DNA from: Thalassococcus halodurans
Lineage (GTDB): Bacteria > Pseudomonadota > Alphaproteobacteria > Rhodobacterales > Rhodobacteraceae
Reading direction: 5' to 3'
DNA length: 46,554 nt
Assembly (NCBI GenBank): GCA_950096585.1
Contig: CATNDK010000002.1
Span: 1-46,554 of the forward strand
In this document: piece by piece, positions 1-9,115 of the stretch
Layout: each line of letters opens with the position of its first letter
Position numbering within the stretch: position 1 is the stretch's first letter
Notes under the pieces: generated by a model
Seen by the model: the letters and a program-made list of their open reading frames with translations, nothing else
Database searches by the model: none
Told to the model about the DNA's origin: nothing
Position numbers and translations under genes: made by a program

Positions 1-466
1 TGGCCAGCGTCTGGATCGCGACCTCGAGATGATCAATAGCGCCGAGGAACACGAAAGACAGGGCCACAAAAATCGTGACAGGCCGCGACCGCGACACGAA
101 CCACGTCAGAGCGATCAGCATCGGGATCAGAACGAACCACGGGATTGATGTGAACAACCACAGCGCCCCGTCCAGCATCCACGACAACGGCTGCGTGATG
201 GGATCAAGCACCAGCTTCAGATTGTCTTTGATATCCAGAAAGAAGCGTTCTAGCCCTGCGGTCATATCACGGGTTTGGGGGATCTTGCCGCAGGCCTCGT
301 GCAGGGCGTCCAGCGATGGAAAGGGCAACGGCCCGCTTGCTTCGTCGGGGTTTGTGCCCTGCGCTTTTGCCAAAAGCTGTGCCATGGTCATGGGGCCGTC
401 GACCTTGTCAGCGTCGCACCATTCGCGCAGCCCCAGCGCGTTAAACACGCCGTCGTATTGTGCCAT
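1..466 (-). CDS. Choline/glycine betaine ABC transporter permease, N-terminal part (truncated by window edge)
   Basis: Minus-strand reading from ATG at 466 gives MAQYDGVFNALGLREWCDADKVDGPMTMAQLLAKAQG...SWMLDGALWLFTSIPWFVLIPMLIALTWFVSRSRPVTIF, a typical ChoW/ProW-like N-terminus; adjacent to a substrate-binding protein. Confidence 0.8.
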   Translation of the reverse strand, partial: MAQYDGVFNALGLREWCDADKVDGPMTMAQLLAKAQGTNPDEASGPLPFPSLDALHEACGKIPQTRDMTAGLERFFLDIKDNLKLVLDPITQPLSWMLDGALWLFTSIPWFVLIPMLIALTWFVSRSRPVTIFVALSFVFLGAIDHLEVAIQTLA

Positions 467-491
467 TTTTCCTGTCCCTGTCAGATGGGGG

Positions 492-521
492 AAAGGCGGG
501 CATTTTTCACGGCCCGCCTTT
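492..521 (-). terminator. Stem-loop between substrate-binding protein and permease genes
   Basis: Perfect 10-bp inverted repeat AAAGGCGGGC / GCCCGCCTTT with 10-nt loop; lies between two co-directional ABC genes. Confidence 0.55.
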
Positions 522-535
522 GTTTTTGTCGGTTG

Positions 536-1504
536 TTACTGAAGCAGAGCCGAAAGCTTTTCTTTGGCCGCGTCATCCAGCCATGTGCCCCAGACATCCT
601 TGTAGGTGGTCAGGTAGTAAACCGCTGCCTCGTCCGGCGACGCGTTGTTTTCCGACTGCCACGCCAGCACACCGTTCATCTGTTCGTTGGTGAACTGCAT
701 CTTGGACAGCATGTCTGTGACCGCCGGATTTTCGGTGGCAAAGCTGTCTGTAACCACTGTCAGAACCTTGGCTTTCGGGAAGGGCGACAGTTGCGGATCG
801 GCGCAGTCTTCTTTCGCATTACAGCTATGTGCGTCCGCGTTGAAATCACCCATCTGGATTGCTGTCATCGGGTACTGGCCCAGAACCGATGTGGGCGCCC
901 AGTAGTAGCCGAACCATGGCTCTTTGTCCTGATAGGCCGCCGCGATGGAGGTTGCCATCGTTTCGCCAGAACCGTGCTGGAAGATTTCGATGCCGGCGGC
1001 TTCCAGACCAACGGCCTTGGCGTTGTTGCCGTTCACAGTCTTACATGCCCAGCCATCGGGGCACTGGTGGAACCGGTTGCCGACCAGATCAGGGTTGGCC
1101 AGTACGCCTTCGATGGTGGCCAGTTCGGGATGTTCTTCGAGCACATAGTTCGGAATCCACCACGCTTCGACACCGCCGTCAGACAGGACTTCGGTCAGGG
1201 GTTTGACCTTACCTTCGGCAGCAAGGCGGTCGTAAACGGGGGCCGCGTTGACCCAAAGTTCGGTCAGAATGTCGGGCTCGCCTGTTTCTGCGACCGATGT
1301 CAGCGCAGGATTGGTCGAGGACGGGATACGCGTGACGTCACAGCCATAGCCCTGTTCCATGATGAATTCGCCCACGGCGGCCCCCACGGCGGCAGAGGCC
1401 CAGTTCATTTCGGTGATGCTAACCTCACCACAGCTTCCGTGGCTTTCGGCAAATGCCGGAGCTGCGGCCAGGGCGAAGGCGGACGTCAGTAGAATTTTAC
1501 GCAT
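536..1504 (-). CDS. Choline/glycine betaine ABC transporter substrate-binding protein
   Basis: 322 aa, signal peptide MRKILLTSAFALAAAPAFA, OpuAC/ChoX-like sequence (VSITEMNWASAAVGAAVGEFIMEQGYGCDV), upstream of permease. Confidence 0.85.
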   Translation of the reverse strand: MRKILLTSAFALAAAPAFAESHGSCGEVSITEMNWASAAVGAAVGEFIMEQGYGCDVTRIPSSTNPALTSVAETGEPDILTELWVNAAPVYDRLAAEGKVKPLTEVLSDGGVEAWWIPNYVLEEHPELATIEGVLANPDLVGNRFHQCPDGWACKTVNGNNAKAVGLEAAGIEIFQHGSGETMATSIAAAYQDKEPWFGYYWAPTSVLGQYPMTAIQMGDFNADAHSCNAKEDCADPQLSPFPKAKVLTVVTDSFATENPAVTDMLSKMQFTNEQMNGVLAWQSENNASPDEAAVYYLTTYKDVWGTWLDDAAKEKLSALLQ

Positions 1505-1549
1505 GGTAGTCTCCTTGTTGATACGTTTTTTAGTTTTGGTTTTTGGGTG

Positions 1550-3070
1550 TTATTCGCCGCGCGGATAGCGGGCGTTTTCTTCGACCACATTCAGATCCAT
1601 GTGGTTGCGCATGTACCGTTCCGAGGCTTTCTGGAGCGGCTGGTAATCCCACGGGAAGTAGCTGCCGTTGCGAAGTGCCTCGTAGACGACCCAGCGACGG
1701 GCCTGACTTTTGCGGACATCGGCATCGAACTGGTCCAGATCCCACCGTGCATCCGCCTTGGCACGCAGATCGGCCAGCGTGTCGGCATGGTCCGGATCAT
1801 CGACAAGGCTGGTCAGTTCATGGGGGTCGGCCTCAAGATCGAACAGCTGATCAGGGTCAAGCGCGCAGCGGGTGTATTTGAACCGGCCTTCGCGCAGCGC
1901 AACCATCGGCGCATAGGATGCCTCGGCGGCGTATTCCATCGCCACCGGCCCCCTGCCCTCGCCATTGGCGACAGGCACAAGGCTGTGGCCTTCGGTCCAA
2001 GGCAAAACATCGGACATATCAACGCCCGCCAGATCGCAAAGCGTAGGACACACATCGATGTTGCTGACCGGCGTTTCCACCAGCCCCGCAGGCACCTGCG
2101 GCGCGCAGATCATCATCGGGACGCGGGATGACCCCTCGAAAAAGCTCATTTTGAACCAAAGGCCACGTTCGCCCAGCATGTCGCCGTGATCGGACACGAA
2201 AAGGATGATCGTATCTTCTTCCTGACGGGTGCCGCGCAGGGCCTCCATCACGTCGCCGATCTTGTCATCCAGATACGAGATGTTGGCGAAATACGCGCGG
2301 CGCGAGCGGCGGATATCATCTTCGGAGATGTTGAAATTGCGCCAGTCGTTGGCGTCAAAAATACGCTGCGAATGTTTGTCCTGATTGTCGTAGCCCAGAT
2401 CACCGACAGTCGGCATCAGGTGTTCACAATCTTCGTAGAGGTCCCAGTACTTCCTGCGCGCGACATAGGGGTCGTGCGGGTGGGTAAAGCTGACTGTCAG
2501 ACACCACGGGCGGTCGTCGTGACGGCGGCCCAGATCATAGACTTTGCGGGTGGCGTGGTAGGCGACCTCGTCATCATATTCCATCTGGTTGGTGATCTCG
2601 GCCACGCCCGAACCGGTGACGGACCCCATGTTGTGATACCACCAGTCGATCCGTTCACCCGGCTTGCGATAGTCCGGCGTCCAACCGAAATCCGGCGGAT
2701 AGACATCGGTTGTCAGGCGTTCTTCAAAGCCATGTAGCTGATCCGCGCCGACAAAGTGCATCTTGCCTGACAGACAGGTGTGATACCCCGCGCGGCGCAA
2801 GTGGTGCGCATAGGTGGGGATCGACGAACAGAACTCGGCCGCGTTGTCGTAAACGCCCGTGACCGACGGCAACTGACCCGACATGAAAGACGCCCGACCC
2901 GGCGCGCACAACGGCGACGCGGTATAGCAATTGCGGAACCGTGCGGACTGCTCGGCAAGGGCGCGAATGTTGGGAACATGCAGGAACTCTGCCGGACCGT
3001 CGGGAAACAGTGTTCCGTTCAGCTGATCGACCATAAAAATCAGAATATTGGGGCGCTTTTTATCAGCCAT
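1550..3070 (-). CDS. betC: Choline-sulfatase
   Basis: MADKKRPNILIFMVDQLNGTLFPDGP start; sulfatase formylglycine motif CAPGR (SPLCAPGRASFMSGQLPSVTGVYDN); genomic context with choline ABC transporter and LysR regulator. Confidence 0.9.
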   Translation of the reverse strand: MADKKRPNILIFMVDQLNGTLFPDGPAEFLHVPNIRALAEQSARFRNCYTASPLCAPGRASFMSGQLPSVTGVYDNAAEFCSSIPTYAHHLRRAGYHTCLSGKMHFVGADQLHGFEERLTTDVYPPDFGWTPDYRKPGERIDWWYHNMGSVTGSGVAEITNQMEYDDEVAYHATRKVYDLGRRHDDRPWCLTVSFTHPHDPYVARRKYWDLYEDCEHLMPTVGDLGYDNQDKHSQRIFDANDWRNFNISEDDIRRSRRAYFANISYLDDKIGDVMEALRGTRQEEDTIILFVSDHGDMLGERGLWFKMSFFEGSSRVPMMICAPQVPAGLVETPVSNIDVCPTLCDLAGVDMSDVLPWTEGHSLVPVANGEGRGPVAMEYAAEASYAPMVALREGRFKYTRCALDPDQLFDLEADPHELTSLVDDPDHADTLADLRAKADARWDLDQFDADVRKSQARRWVVYEALRNGSYFPWDYQPLQKASERYMRNHMDLNVVEENARYPRGE

Positions 3071-3355
3071 TTGATTTTGTTTTCCCTCGCGTTTTCCAAA
3101 GCTCTGCATTCAGGCAAAGCCATCGTTCTAATGATGATCCAAAGAATTTTTGTTGCTGGCCCCCAGCACATCGGGACGCCCAAAGAAACGGATGATCAGC
3201 CTTTCGCCCCGCATCAGTCGCAATATGTGCGCCGGTATGAAGGTTGGCGTCGTGCAACATGTTCGTTCGCAGAACCCTTTGGCCTTTTGCTATTCGCGAT
3301 TCATCCTTGCAATTGAGGCAACGTATCAGCGAAGTACCTTTGTTCACTGGGGAAT

Positions 3356-4282
3356 GTGGTTATGTCTGGCATTCGGAATCCTTATAGCTCGTTCAGCCGC
3401 TACAGCGCCGATCTGTGTCTGTTTCTGCTGGTTGCAAAGACCGGTCAGCTTTCAGCCGCCGCCGCCGAGGCAGGGTTGTCGCAGCCACGGATCAGCCAGC
3501 GGATGCGCGCGCTGGAAGACAGTCTTGGGCAGACGCTGTTTCTGCGCGAACGGCGTGGCGTGACCCTGACGCCGGACGGGATGGATCTTTTGGCAGCGCT
3601 GCAGAGGCCCCTCGGCGATGCGATCGAGGCGTTTGATGCGTTCCGGCGTACACCCCAAAGTGACGAGGTCGTCATTATGACCGACATCGCCTTTTCCACA
3701 TTCCTGCTATTGCCGGAAATCGCCTCGCTTAGTGCGGCGTTTCCCAACATCAGTATTTCAGTCCTGTCGCAACAAAAGCCCGATGCCGATGTGGCCCCGA
3801 AGGCAAGCCTGACAATTCTGATGGAGCCGGTGCCGGATGGCGATGACAACGCAACATTGCTGTTCAAAGAACGCGTGACCGCCGTTTGCAGCCCCGCCTA
3901 CAAAGCCCGCCACCCCGAGATGCGCGAAGCCAAGGATCTGGCCGATAAAACACTGATCGACCTAGCGGCCAAGGCCGATGCGCCCTGGTACACTTGGGCG
4001 GGATGGCTGAAGGAACAGGGCGGGACACGGGACACCGCGCGCGAATTCATTGCCTTCAATTCCTACGATCACGTCATCCGCTCTGCCCGGTCCGGATTGG
4101 GGATCGCTCTGGGGTGGGAAGGTCTTTTGAACAGCGACGATCCTGCATCGGGCCTGATCCGCGCCATCCCCGCTGTTTTGGAAAGCAACCGTGGCTATGT
4201 TCTGCGCGCCGTGGACGGACGCGCAGGTGCGAACACAGCCAAAGTCTTTGACTGGCTGGCCGACACTTTTGCCACGGCCTAG
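3356..4282 (+). CDS. LysR family transcriptional regulator (putative choline sulfate utilisation regulator)
   Basis: N-terminal wHTH DLCLFLLVAKTGQLSAAAAEAGLSQPRISQRMRALEDSLGQTLFLRERRGVTLTPDG; divergent to betC. Confidence 0.88.
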   Translation: MVMSGIRNPYSSFSRYSADLCLFLLVAKTGQLSAAAAEAGLSQPRISQRMRALEDSLGQTLFLRERRGVTLTPDGMDLLAALQRPLGDAIEAFDAFRRTPQSDEVVIMTDIAFSTFLLLPEIASLSAAFPNISISVLSQQKPDADVAPKASLTILMEPVPDGDDNATLLFKERVTAVCSPAYKARHPEMREAKDLADKTLIDLAAKADAPWYTWAGWLKEQGGTRDTAREFIAFNSYDHVIRSARSGLGIALGWEGLLNSDDPASGLIRAIPAVLESNRGYVLRAVDGRAGANTAKVFDWLADTFATA

Positions 4283-4470
4283 GCGTTGGCACGTGCTGCT
4301 TTCAAAGCTTCGGTCAGGGCCCCACGGTCGCCTATGTGGTTGGCCAGCAAAAGGATCAGACGGGCATTCAGCGCATGGCTTTCCTCTTCGCTAAGCCCGT
4401 CATGGGTGGCGATCAGTTCGGCATAAAAGCTGTCGGGGTCCGGAATGTTCGGATTTGTGTTCAAAGCCAT
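4279..4470 (-). CDS. DUF2783-type small protein (63 aa), candidate hydroxylase partner
   Basis: MALNTNPNIPDPDSFYAELIATHDGLSEEESHALNARLILLLANHIGDRGALTEAL; follows the FAD hydroxylase gene by 4 nt. Confidence 0.75.
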   Translation of the reverse strand: MALNTNPNIPDPDSFYAELIATHDGLSEEESHALNARLILLLANHIGDRGALTEALKAARANA

Positions 4471-4474
4471 CTGT

Positions 4475-6097
4475 TCAGTCCTTTCCACAGGCGCGGCGCA
4501 GTGCGGCCTTTACGGCTGTTTCGTCATAATGGCCCCAACGACCGGCAACGTGTTGGTCAGGCCGGATCAGGTAGACCGCACTTTCGGCCTGTCCGAGATA
4601 GCGCTCTGCCAAGGCATCCGAGACGTCTTTGACGTTAACGCGTCGTGCAGAAACGCCGTCTGCTTCGACACCTGCATCCGGTGCATCGCAATTGATGGTC
4701 AAAAGCGTGAAGTCACCGCCCAACTGACCCAGCAAGAAGCCTTCGCCAAGCGGCGCATCTGGGCACGGGCTTCCTGGGCGGGTGCGTTCAGGACCGTTTG
4801 CCAGCGCATCCTCGGAATTCAGGCTGGATTCGTCATAGACACACGGCACCGAAAGACGCCCCGAGTTCACCAAAGGCCGCGCAAACGCGTGGTGTTCGGC
4901 AAGGTTCAGAACCGCGTTGCGGAACATGTGGCTGACCGGCGATTTGGGCGTGATGAAATCCGTGGCACGGGTCGAATTCAAAATGTTTTCATCCGCTCCG
5001 TAGCGGCGTTCGGAACAGTAGGTATCCAGCAGGCTGTCAGGCGCCTTGCCTGCCAGAACAAGGCCCAGTTTCCAGCCAAGGTTATCCACGTCCTGCATGC
5101 CCGAGTTCGCGCCGCGCGCGCCGAACGGTGACACCTGATGCGCGGCATCACCGGCAAAGACCACGCGACCATGGCGGAACTTATCCATCCGACGGCATTG
5201 GAACGTGTAGATCGACGACCAGACCATGTCATAACCCACATCCGGCCCAAGGAAGGCATCCAGACGACGGCGGATGTTTTCCTCTTTCATCTCTTCCTTG
5301 CGGTCCACGTCCCAGCCGATCTGGAAATCGACGCGCCAAACATCGTCCGGCTGGCGGTGAAGCAGCGTCGAGGCCCCCGCCCCGTGCGACGGTTCAAACC
5401 AGAACCAGCGTTCGGTCGGGAAATCATCGTTGTGCATCTTGATGTCGGCGATCAGGAAGCTGTCCTTGAACACGCGTCCGTCAAAATCCAGACCCATCAT
5501 ATTGCGCAGCGGCGAGGACGCGCCATCAGCCCCGATCAGCCAATCGGCCTGAATGGTGTAGGGACCTTCCGGCGTCATGATGTCCAGTTCGACATACCCA
5601 TCATGGGTGCGCACCGCATCCACACGGTTGCGGCCACGAATATCGATAGGCGCGCCTGCGGCCTGTTCTTCGCGGACGCGGTCGACCAGAAACTTTTCAA
5701 AGTAGGGCTGCTGAAGGTTGATGAAGGCGGGGTACTTGTGGCCCTCTTCCGGCAGCAGGTTGAACTCATAGATTTTGCGATCCTCGTGGAAAACCTTGCC
5801 AAGGTTCCAGACCACCCCCTTATCGACCATCGGTTCACCACAGCCGTAGCGATCGCAAATTTCCAGTGTGCGCTTGGCAAAGCAGATTGCGCGGCTTCCC
5901 TGCCCGATCCCTTCGTGGTCATCCAGCACCACACAGGGCACACCCTGTCGACCCAGATCCAGCGCTGTGGCAATGCCAATGGGACCACCGCCAAAAATCA
6001 CGACAGGATGGCGCACCGGTTGCGCGGCATCCTGATCGGCGCTGCGCTCATACGGATAAAGCCTGAAGGCAAGGCTGTAGCGATCGTCTAAGGGCAT
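4475..6097 (-). CDS. FAD-dependent aromatic-ring hydroxylase (MhpA/PheA-like monooxygenase family)
   Basis: GGGPIGIATALDLGRQGVPCVVLDDHEGIGQGSRAICFAKRTLEI and GRVVFAGDAAHQVSPFGARGANSGMQDVDNLGWKL motifs; ATG at 6097 chosen. Confidence 0.85.
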   Translation of the reverse strand: MPLDDRYSLAFRLYPYERSADQDAAQPVRHPVVIFGGGPIGIATALDLGRQGVPCVVLDDHEGIGQGSRAICFAKRTLEICDRYGCGEPMVDKGVVWNLGKVFHEDRKIYEFNLLPEEGHKYPAFINLQQPYFEKFLVDRVREEQAAGAPIDIRGRNRVDAVRTHDGYVELDIMTPEGPYTIQADWLIGADGASSPLRNMMGLDFDGRVFKDSFLIADIKMHNDDFPTERWFWFEPSHGAGASTLLHRQPDDVWRVDFQIGWDVDRKEEMKEENIRRRLDAFLGPDVGYDMVWSSIYTFQCRRMDKFRHGRVVFAGDAAHQVSPFGARGANSGMQDVDNLGWKLGLVLAGKAPDSLLDTYCSERRYGADENILNSTRATDFITPKSPVSHMFRNAVLNLAEHHAFARPLVNSGRLSVPCVYDESSLNSEDALANGPERTRPGSPCPDAPLGEGFLLGQLGGDFTLLTINCDAPDAGVEADGVSARRVNVKDVSDALAERYLGQAESAVYLIRPDQHVAGRWGHYDETAVKAALRRACGKD

Positions 6098-6185
6098 GTC
6101 GGTCTCCTCCCTCGGGTCCTCATCCTGTGCCCTGCCCGTTTCCGGACAGGGTGAAGTCGTTCTGATCAAGCGCTAGGCGGCCGGA

Positions 6186-7136
6186 TCAGTCCTGCAGCGC
6201 GTTCCACATTTCTTTGTCGCGCTCGGCGGTCCAGACGCGCGGAGTGTCGATGCCACGGGCTTCGTCGTAGGCACGGGCCACGTTGAACGGCAGGCAATGC
6301 TCGTAGATCGCGTAGTCTTTGAACTTCGGGTCGCATTCGGCGCGGCATGCATCCCATGCCTCTTTCATCGACCCGCCACGTGCCACAACGCGGGCGATGG
6401 GCTTGTAGGTCGAATTCACGAAATCCGCCGTCGCCGCGATTGCCTTGGCGACCATGTCTTCGCCAACCAGCGCATCACCACGACCCGGCGCAATCGCCTT
6501 GGGTTCATAGGCTGCGATGTTCATCAGGGTTTCTTCCCAATCGCCGAAGTGGCCGTCACCGCAATAGCAGGCCGAGTGGTATTCAACGATGTCACCTGTA
6601 AACATGACTTCCTGATCCGGCACCCAAACCACCGCGTCACCCGCTGTATGCGCACGGCCAAGGTGCATGATGTCGACGCGACGTTTGCCCAGATAAACGG
6701 TCATCCGTTCCGAGAATGTGGTGGTCGGACGTGTCAGACCCGGGATTTCCTCGTGTCCTTGGAAAAGACGCGGGAAGCGATCAAATTCGCTGTCCCAGTC
6801 TTCCTGACCACGCTCTTCGACCATTGCGGCGGCGGTGTCGGACATGATGATTTCACGCGCGCCATAGGCGGATGCACCCAGCACGCGCACGGCGTGATAG
6901 TGGGTCAGCACCAGATGGCTGATCGGCTTGTCGGTGACAGAGCGTACGCATTCGATCACCTTGCGCGCCAGACGCGGTGTCGCCTGTGCCTCGACGATCA
7001 TAACGCTGTCGTCGCCGATGATAACGCCGGTGTTCGGGTCACCTTCGGCGGTGAAGGCATAAAGCCCTTCGCCAACTTGGGTGAAGCTGATTTTCTTTTC
7101 CGCCATGTCGCCAGCGGAGGCAAACGCCTTGCTCAT
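6186..7136 (-). CDS. MBL-fold metallo-hydrolase-like protein with altered metal site
   Basis: MBL-fold landmarks LVLTHYHAVRVLGA, GRAHTAGDAVVW, VMFTGDIVEY, IAPGRGDALVG. Confidence 0.82.
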   Translation of the reverse strand: MSKAFASAGDMAEKKISFTQVGEGLYAFTAEGDPNTGVIIGDDSVMIVEAQATPRLARKVIECVRSVTDKPISHLVLTHYHAVRVLGASAYGAREIIMSDTAAAMVEERGQEDWDSEFDRFPRLFQGHEEIPGLTRPTTTFSERMTVYLGKRRVDIMHLGRAHTAGDAVVWVPDQEVMFTGDIVEYHSACYCGDGHFGDWEETLMNIAAYEPKAIAPGRGDALVGEDMVAKAIAATADFVNSTYKPIARVVARGGSMKEAWDACRAECDPKFKDYAIYEHCLPFNVARAYDEARGIDTPRVWTAERDKEMWNALQD

Positions 7137-7213
7137 TGTCTGGTCCTTTCGCGCCCCGATCCTGATCCGGGGCCTCTGGTGTGTGTCGGGTTCCGGGCGT
7201 TGCCCGGAACGGT

Positions 7214-8473
7214 TTATCTTTTGTAAGGGTCATCCAGCGCGGGTAAAACCGTCGCTGCGCATGCGCCAAATCCCACGCGATATCCGTCGCCCATCGCCGC
7301 GCCCCGCAGGGTCAGCGTATCGCCGTCTTCGACAAAGCTTCGGGTTTCGCCGGTGTCCAGCGTGATCGGTTCCTTGCCACCCCACGTGATTTCCAAAAGC
7401 GCACCGCGCTGATGTTTTTCGGGGCCGGAAATCGTGCCAGAGCCCAACAGATCACCGACCCGCATCGGACAGCCCGATGTGGTGTGATGTGCAAGCTGCT
7501 GGGCGGACGAATAGTACATCTCGTTATAGTTGGTGCGGCTGATCACGGTTTCGGCCTGACCTTCCGGCGCAAGACCGACCTCAAGCGCGATGTCGTACAG
7601 CATCGGGCCGGGCGCGTGCAGGTACTCCAACAGCGGGCGTTCACGTTCGGGCGTGTCGCAGCGGAAGGGTTCAAGCGCCGCTTTGGGAACGATCCACGGG
7701 CTGATTGTGGTGGCTGTCGCCTTTGCCTGAAACGGGCCGAGCGGCTGGTATTCCCACGCCTGAATATCGCGGGCGGACCAGTCGTTCAGCAACACATAGC
7801 CAAAGATCATGTCATCGGCTTCGGCAACCGTGACAGGACCGTCCGAAGGCTGGCCGACGATCGCGCCCATCTCAAGCTCGATATCGAACCGCTTACAGGG
7901 CGCAAAGCTGGGCAGCTCTGCATCCGGTGCCTTCAGCTGGCCCCACGGGCGGCGCACATCCGTGCCGCTGACCTGAACCGAGGACGCACGTCCATTGTAG
8001 CCGATCGGGATCGACAACCAGTTCGGCGGCAGCGCATTTTCCGGCCCGCGGAACATGGTGCCCACGTTGGTCGCGTGATGTTTGCCTGCATAGAAATCGG
8101 TGTATTCCGAGACCGTGAAAGGCATGCACATCTGCGTGCCGTCCTGCGCCACCAGATAGCGCGACAGCCCGTCTGAGTCGGCATAGCCCTCTGCCAAAAG
8201 CGCGGTCAGGGTCGCGCGGACCTCTGCCCAGACCTGCGCACCCAGCCCCATGAACGCGGTCCAGTTACCAGCGGCGAACACCTCGTCTTCGCCCGTGACC
8301 TCGATCACGCCATCGGCCTCGAGCGCGGTCACATCAAGGATCATGTCGCCTATCGCAACGCCACAGTGCTGTTCGCCCGAGGCGGTCAGAAACGCACCGT
8401 ACGGCAGGTTGTTCAACGGGAAGTCTGTGTCGGGCGTATTCGCGCTTTCGACCCAGCTTTTCATTAAGGGCAT
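7214..8473 (-). CDS. fahA: Fumarylacetoacetase
   Basis: 419 aa; SIPIGYNGRASSVQVSGTDVRRPWGQ, DDMIFGYVLLNDWSARDIQAWEYQPLGPFQAK; next to maiA and hmgA. Confidence 0.93.
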   Translation of the reverse strand: MPLMKSWVESANTPDTDFPLNNLPYGAFLTASGEQHCGVAIGDMILDVTALEADGVIEVTGEDEVFAAGNWTAFMGLGAQVWAEVRATLTALLAEGYADSDGLSRYLVAQDGTQMCMPFTVSEYTDFYAGKHHATNVGTMFRGPENALPPNWLSIPIGYNGRASSVQVSGTDVRRPWGQLKAPDAELPSFAPCKRFDIELEMGAIVGQPSDGPVTVAEADDMIFGYVLLNDWSARDIQAWEYQPLGPFQAKATATTISPWIVPKAALEPFRCDTPERERPLLEYLHAPGPMLYDIALEVGLAPEGQAETVISRTNYNEMYYSSAQQLAHHTTSGCPMRVGDLLGSGTISGPEKHQRGALLEITWGGKEPITLDTGETRSFVEDGDTLTLRGAAMGDGYRVGFGACAATVLPALDDPYKR

Positions 8474-8482
8474 GTCGGCTCC

Positions 8483-9115
8483 TTACAGTGCATCAGGTTG
8501 GTTTTCGGGCAGCGCCGCAGCAATCGCAGGGATCGCGCGGGCGGCCTTATCTATTGAAACAAGTCGGGCAAAGGGCGTCAGATCCAATCCCCAACGGCGG
8601 GCGTTGACCATCTGCCCCACAAGGCACAGGTCAGCCTGCGTCAGAGTATCACCAAAGCTGAAAGGACCTTCGGGGCTGATCATAGCTTGGAAAGCCGCAA
8701 ATCCCTGAGCCATCCAGTGGCACATCCAGTCAGACACCTCATCCGCTGAATGCCCCATCCCTTTCAGGTGTTCGGTCACTTTCAGGTTGTTGATCGGATG
8801 GATGTCCATCGCAATAATCTGCGCCGCGGCCCGCACCTGCGCGCGGGCTACCGGATCGGACGGCAAAAGCGCAGTGCTTGGATAAGCGTCATCCAGCCAT
8901 TCCAGAATAGCCATCGACTGCGTCAGCACAGTGCCATCATCCAGCACCAGTGTCGGTACCCCCTGCGCCGGATTCAGCGCGGCATAGCCAGACCTATGCT
9001 GCGCCCCGTCCGTCAGGTTCACGCAACGGATATCGTACGGCACCCCCTTAAGGTTCAGCGCCGCACGGACCCGCAACGATGTGGTGGACCGCCAATAGCT
9101 GTAAAGCATCATCAC
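8483..9115 (-). CDS. maiA: Maleylacetoacetate isomerase (GST zeta-like)
   Basis: [58 protein letters not shown]; overlaps hmgA stop. Confidence 0.92.
   Translation of the reverse strand: MMMLYSYWRSTTSLRVRAALNLKGVPYDIRCVNLTDGAQHRSGYAALNPAQGVPTLVLDDGTVLTQSMAILEWLDDAYPSTALLPSDPVARAQVRAAAQIIAMDIHPINNLKVTEHLKGMGHSADEVSDWMCHWMAQGFAAFQAMISPEGPFSFGDTLTQADLCLVGQMVNARRWGLDLTPFARLVSIDKAARAIPAIAAALPENQPDAL

Noticed and set aside
275-1492. 405-aa plus-strand ORF
   Set aside because: Antisense shadow of the substrate-binding protein gene; Arg/Gly/His/Cys-rich composition typical of high-GC reverse-frame ORFs, no recognisable domain.
5138-6091. 317-aa plus-strand ORF
   Set aside because: Antisense to the FAD hydroxylase, which has clear motifs; no domain evidence.
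6297-7226. 309-aa plus-strand ORF
   Set aside because: Antisense to the MBL-fold gene; shadow ORF.
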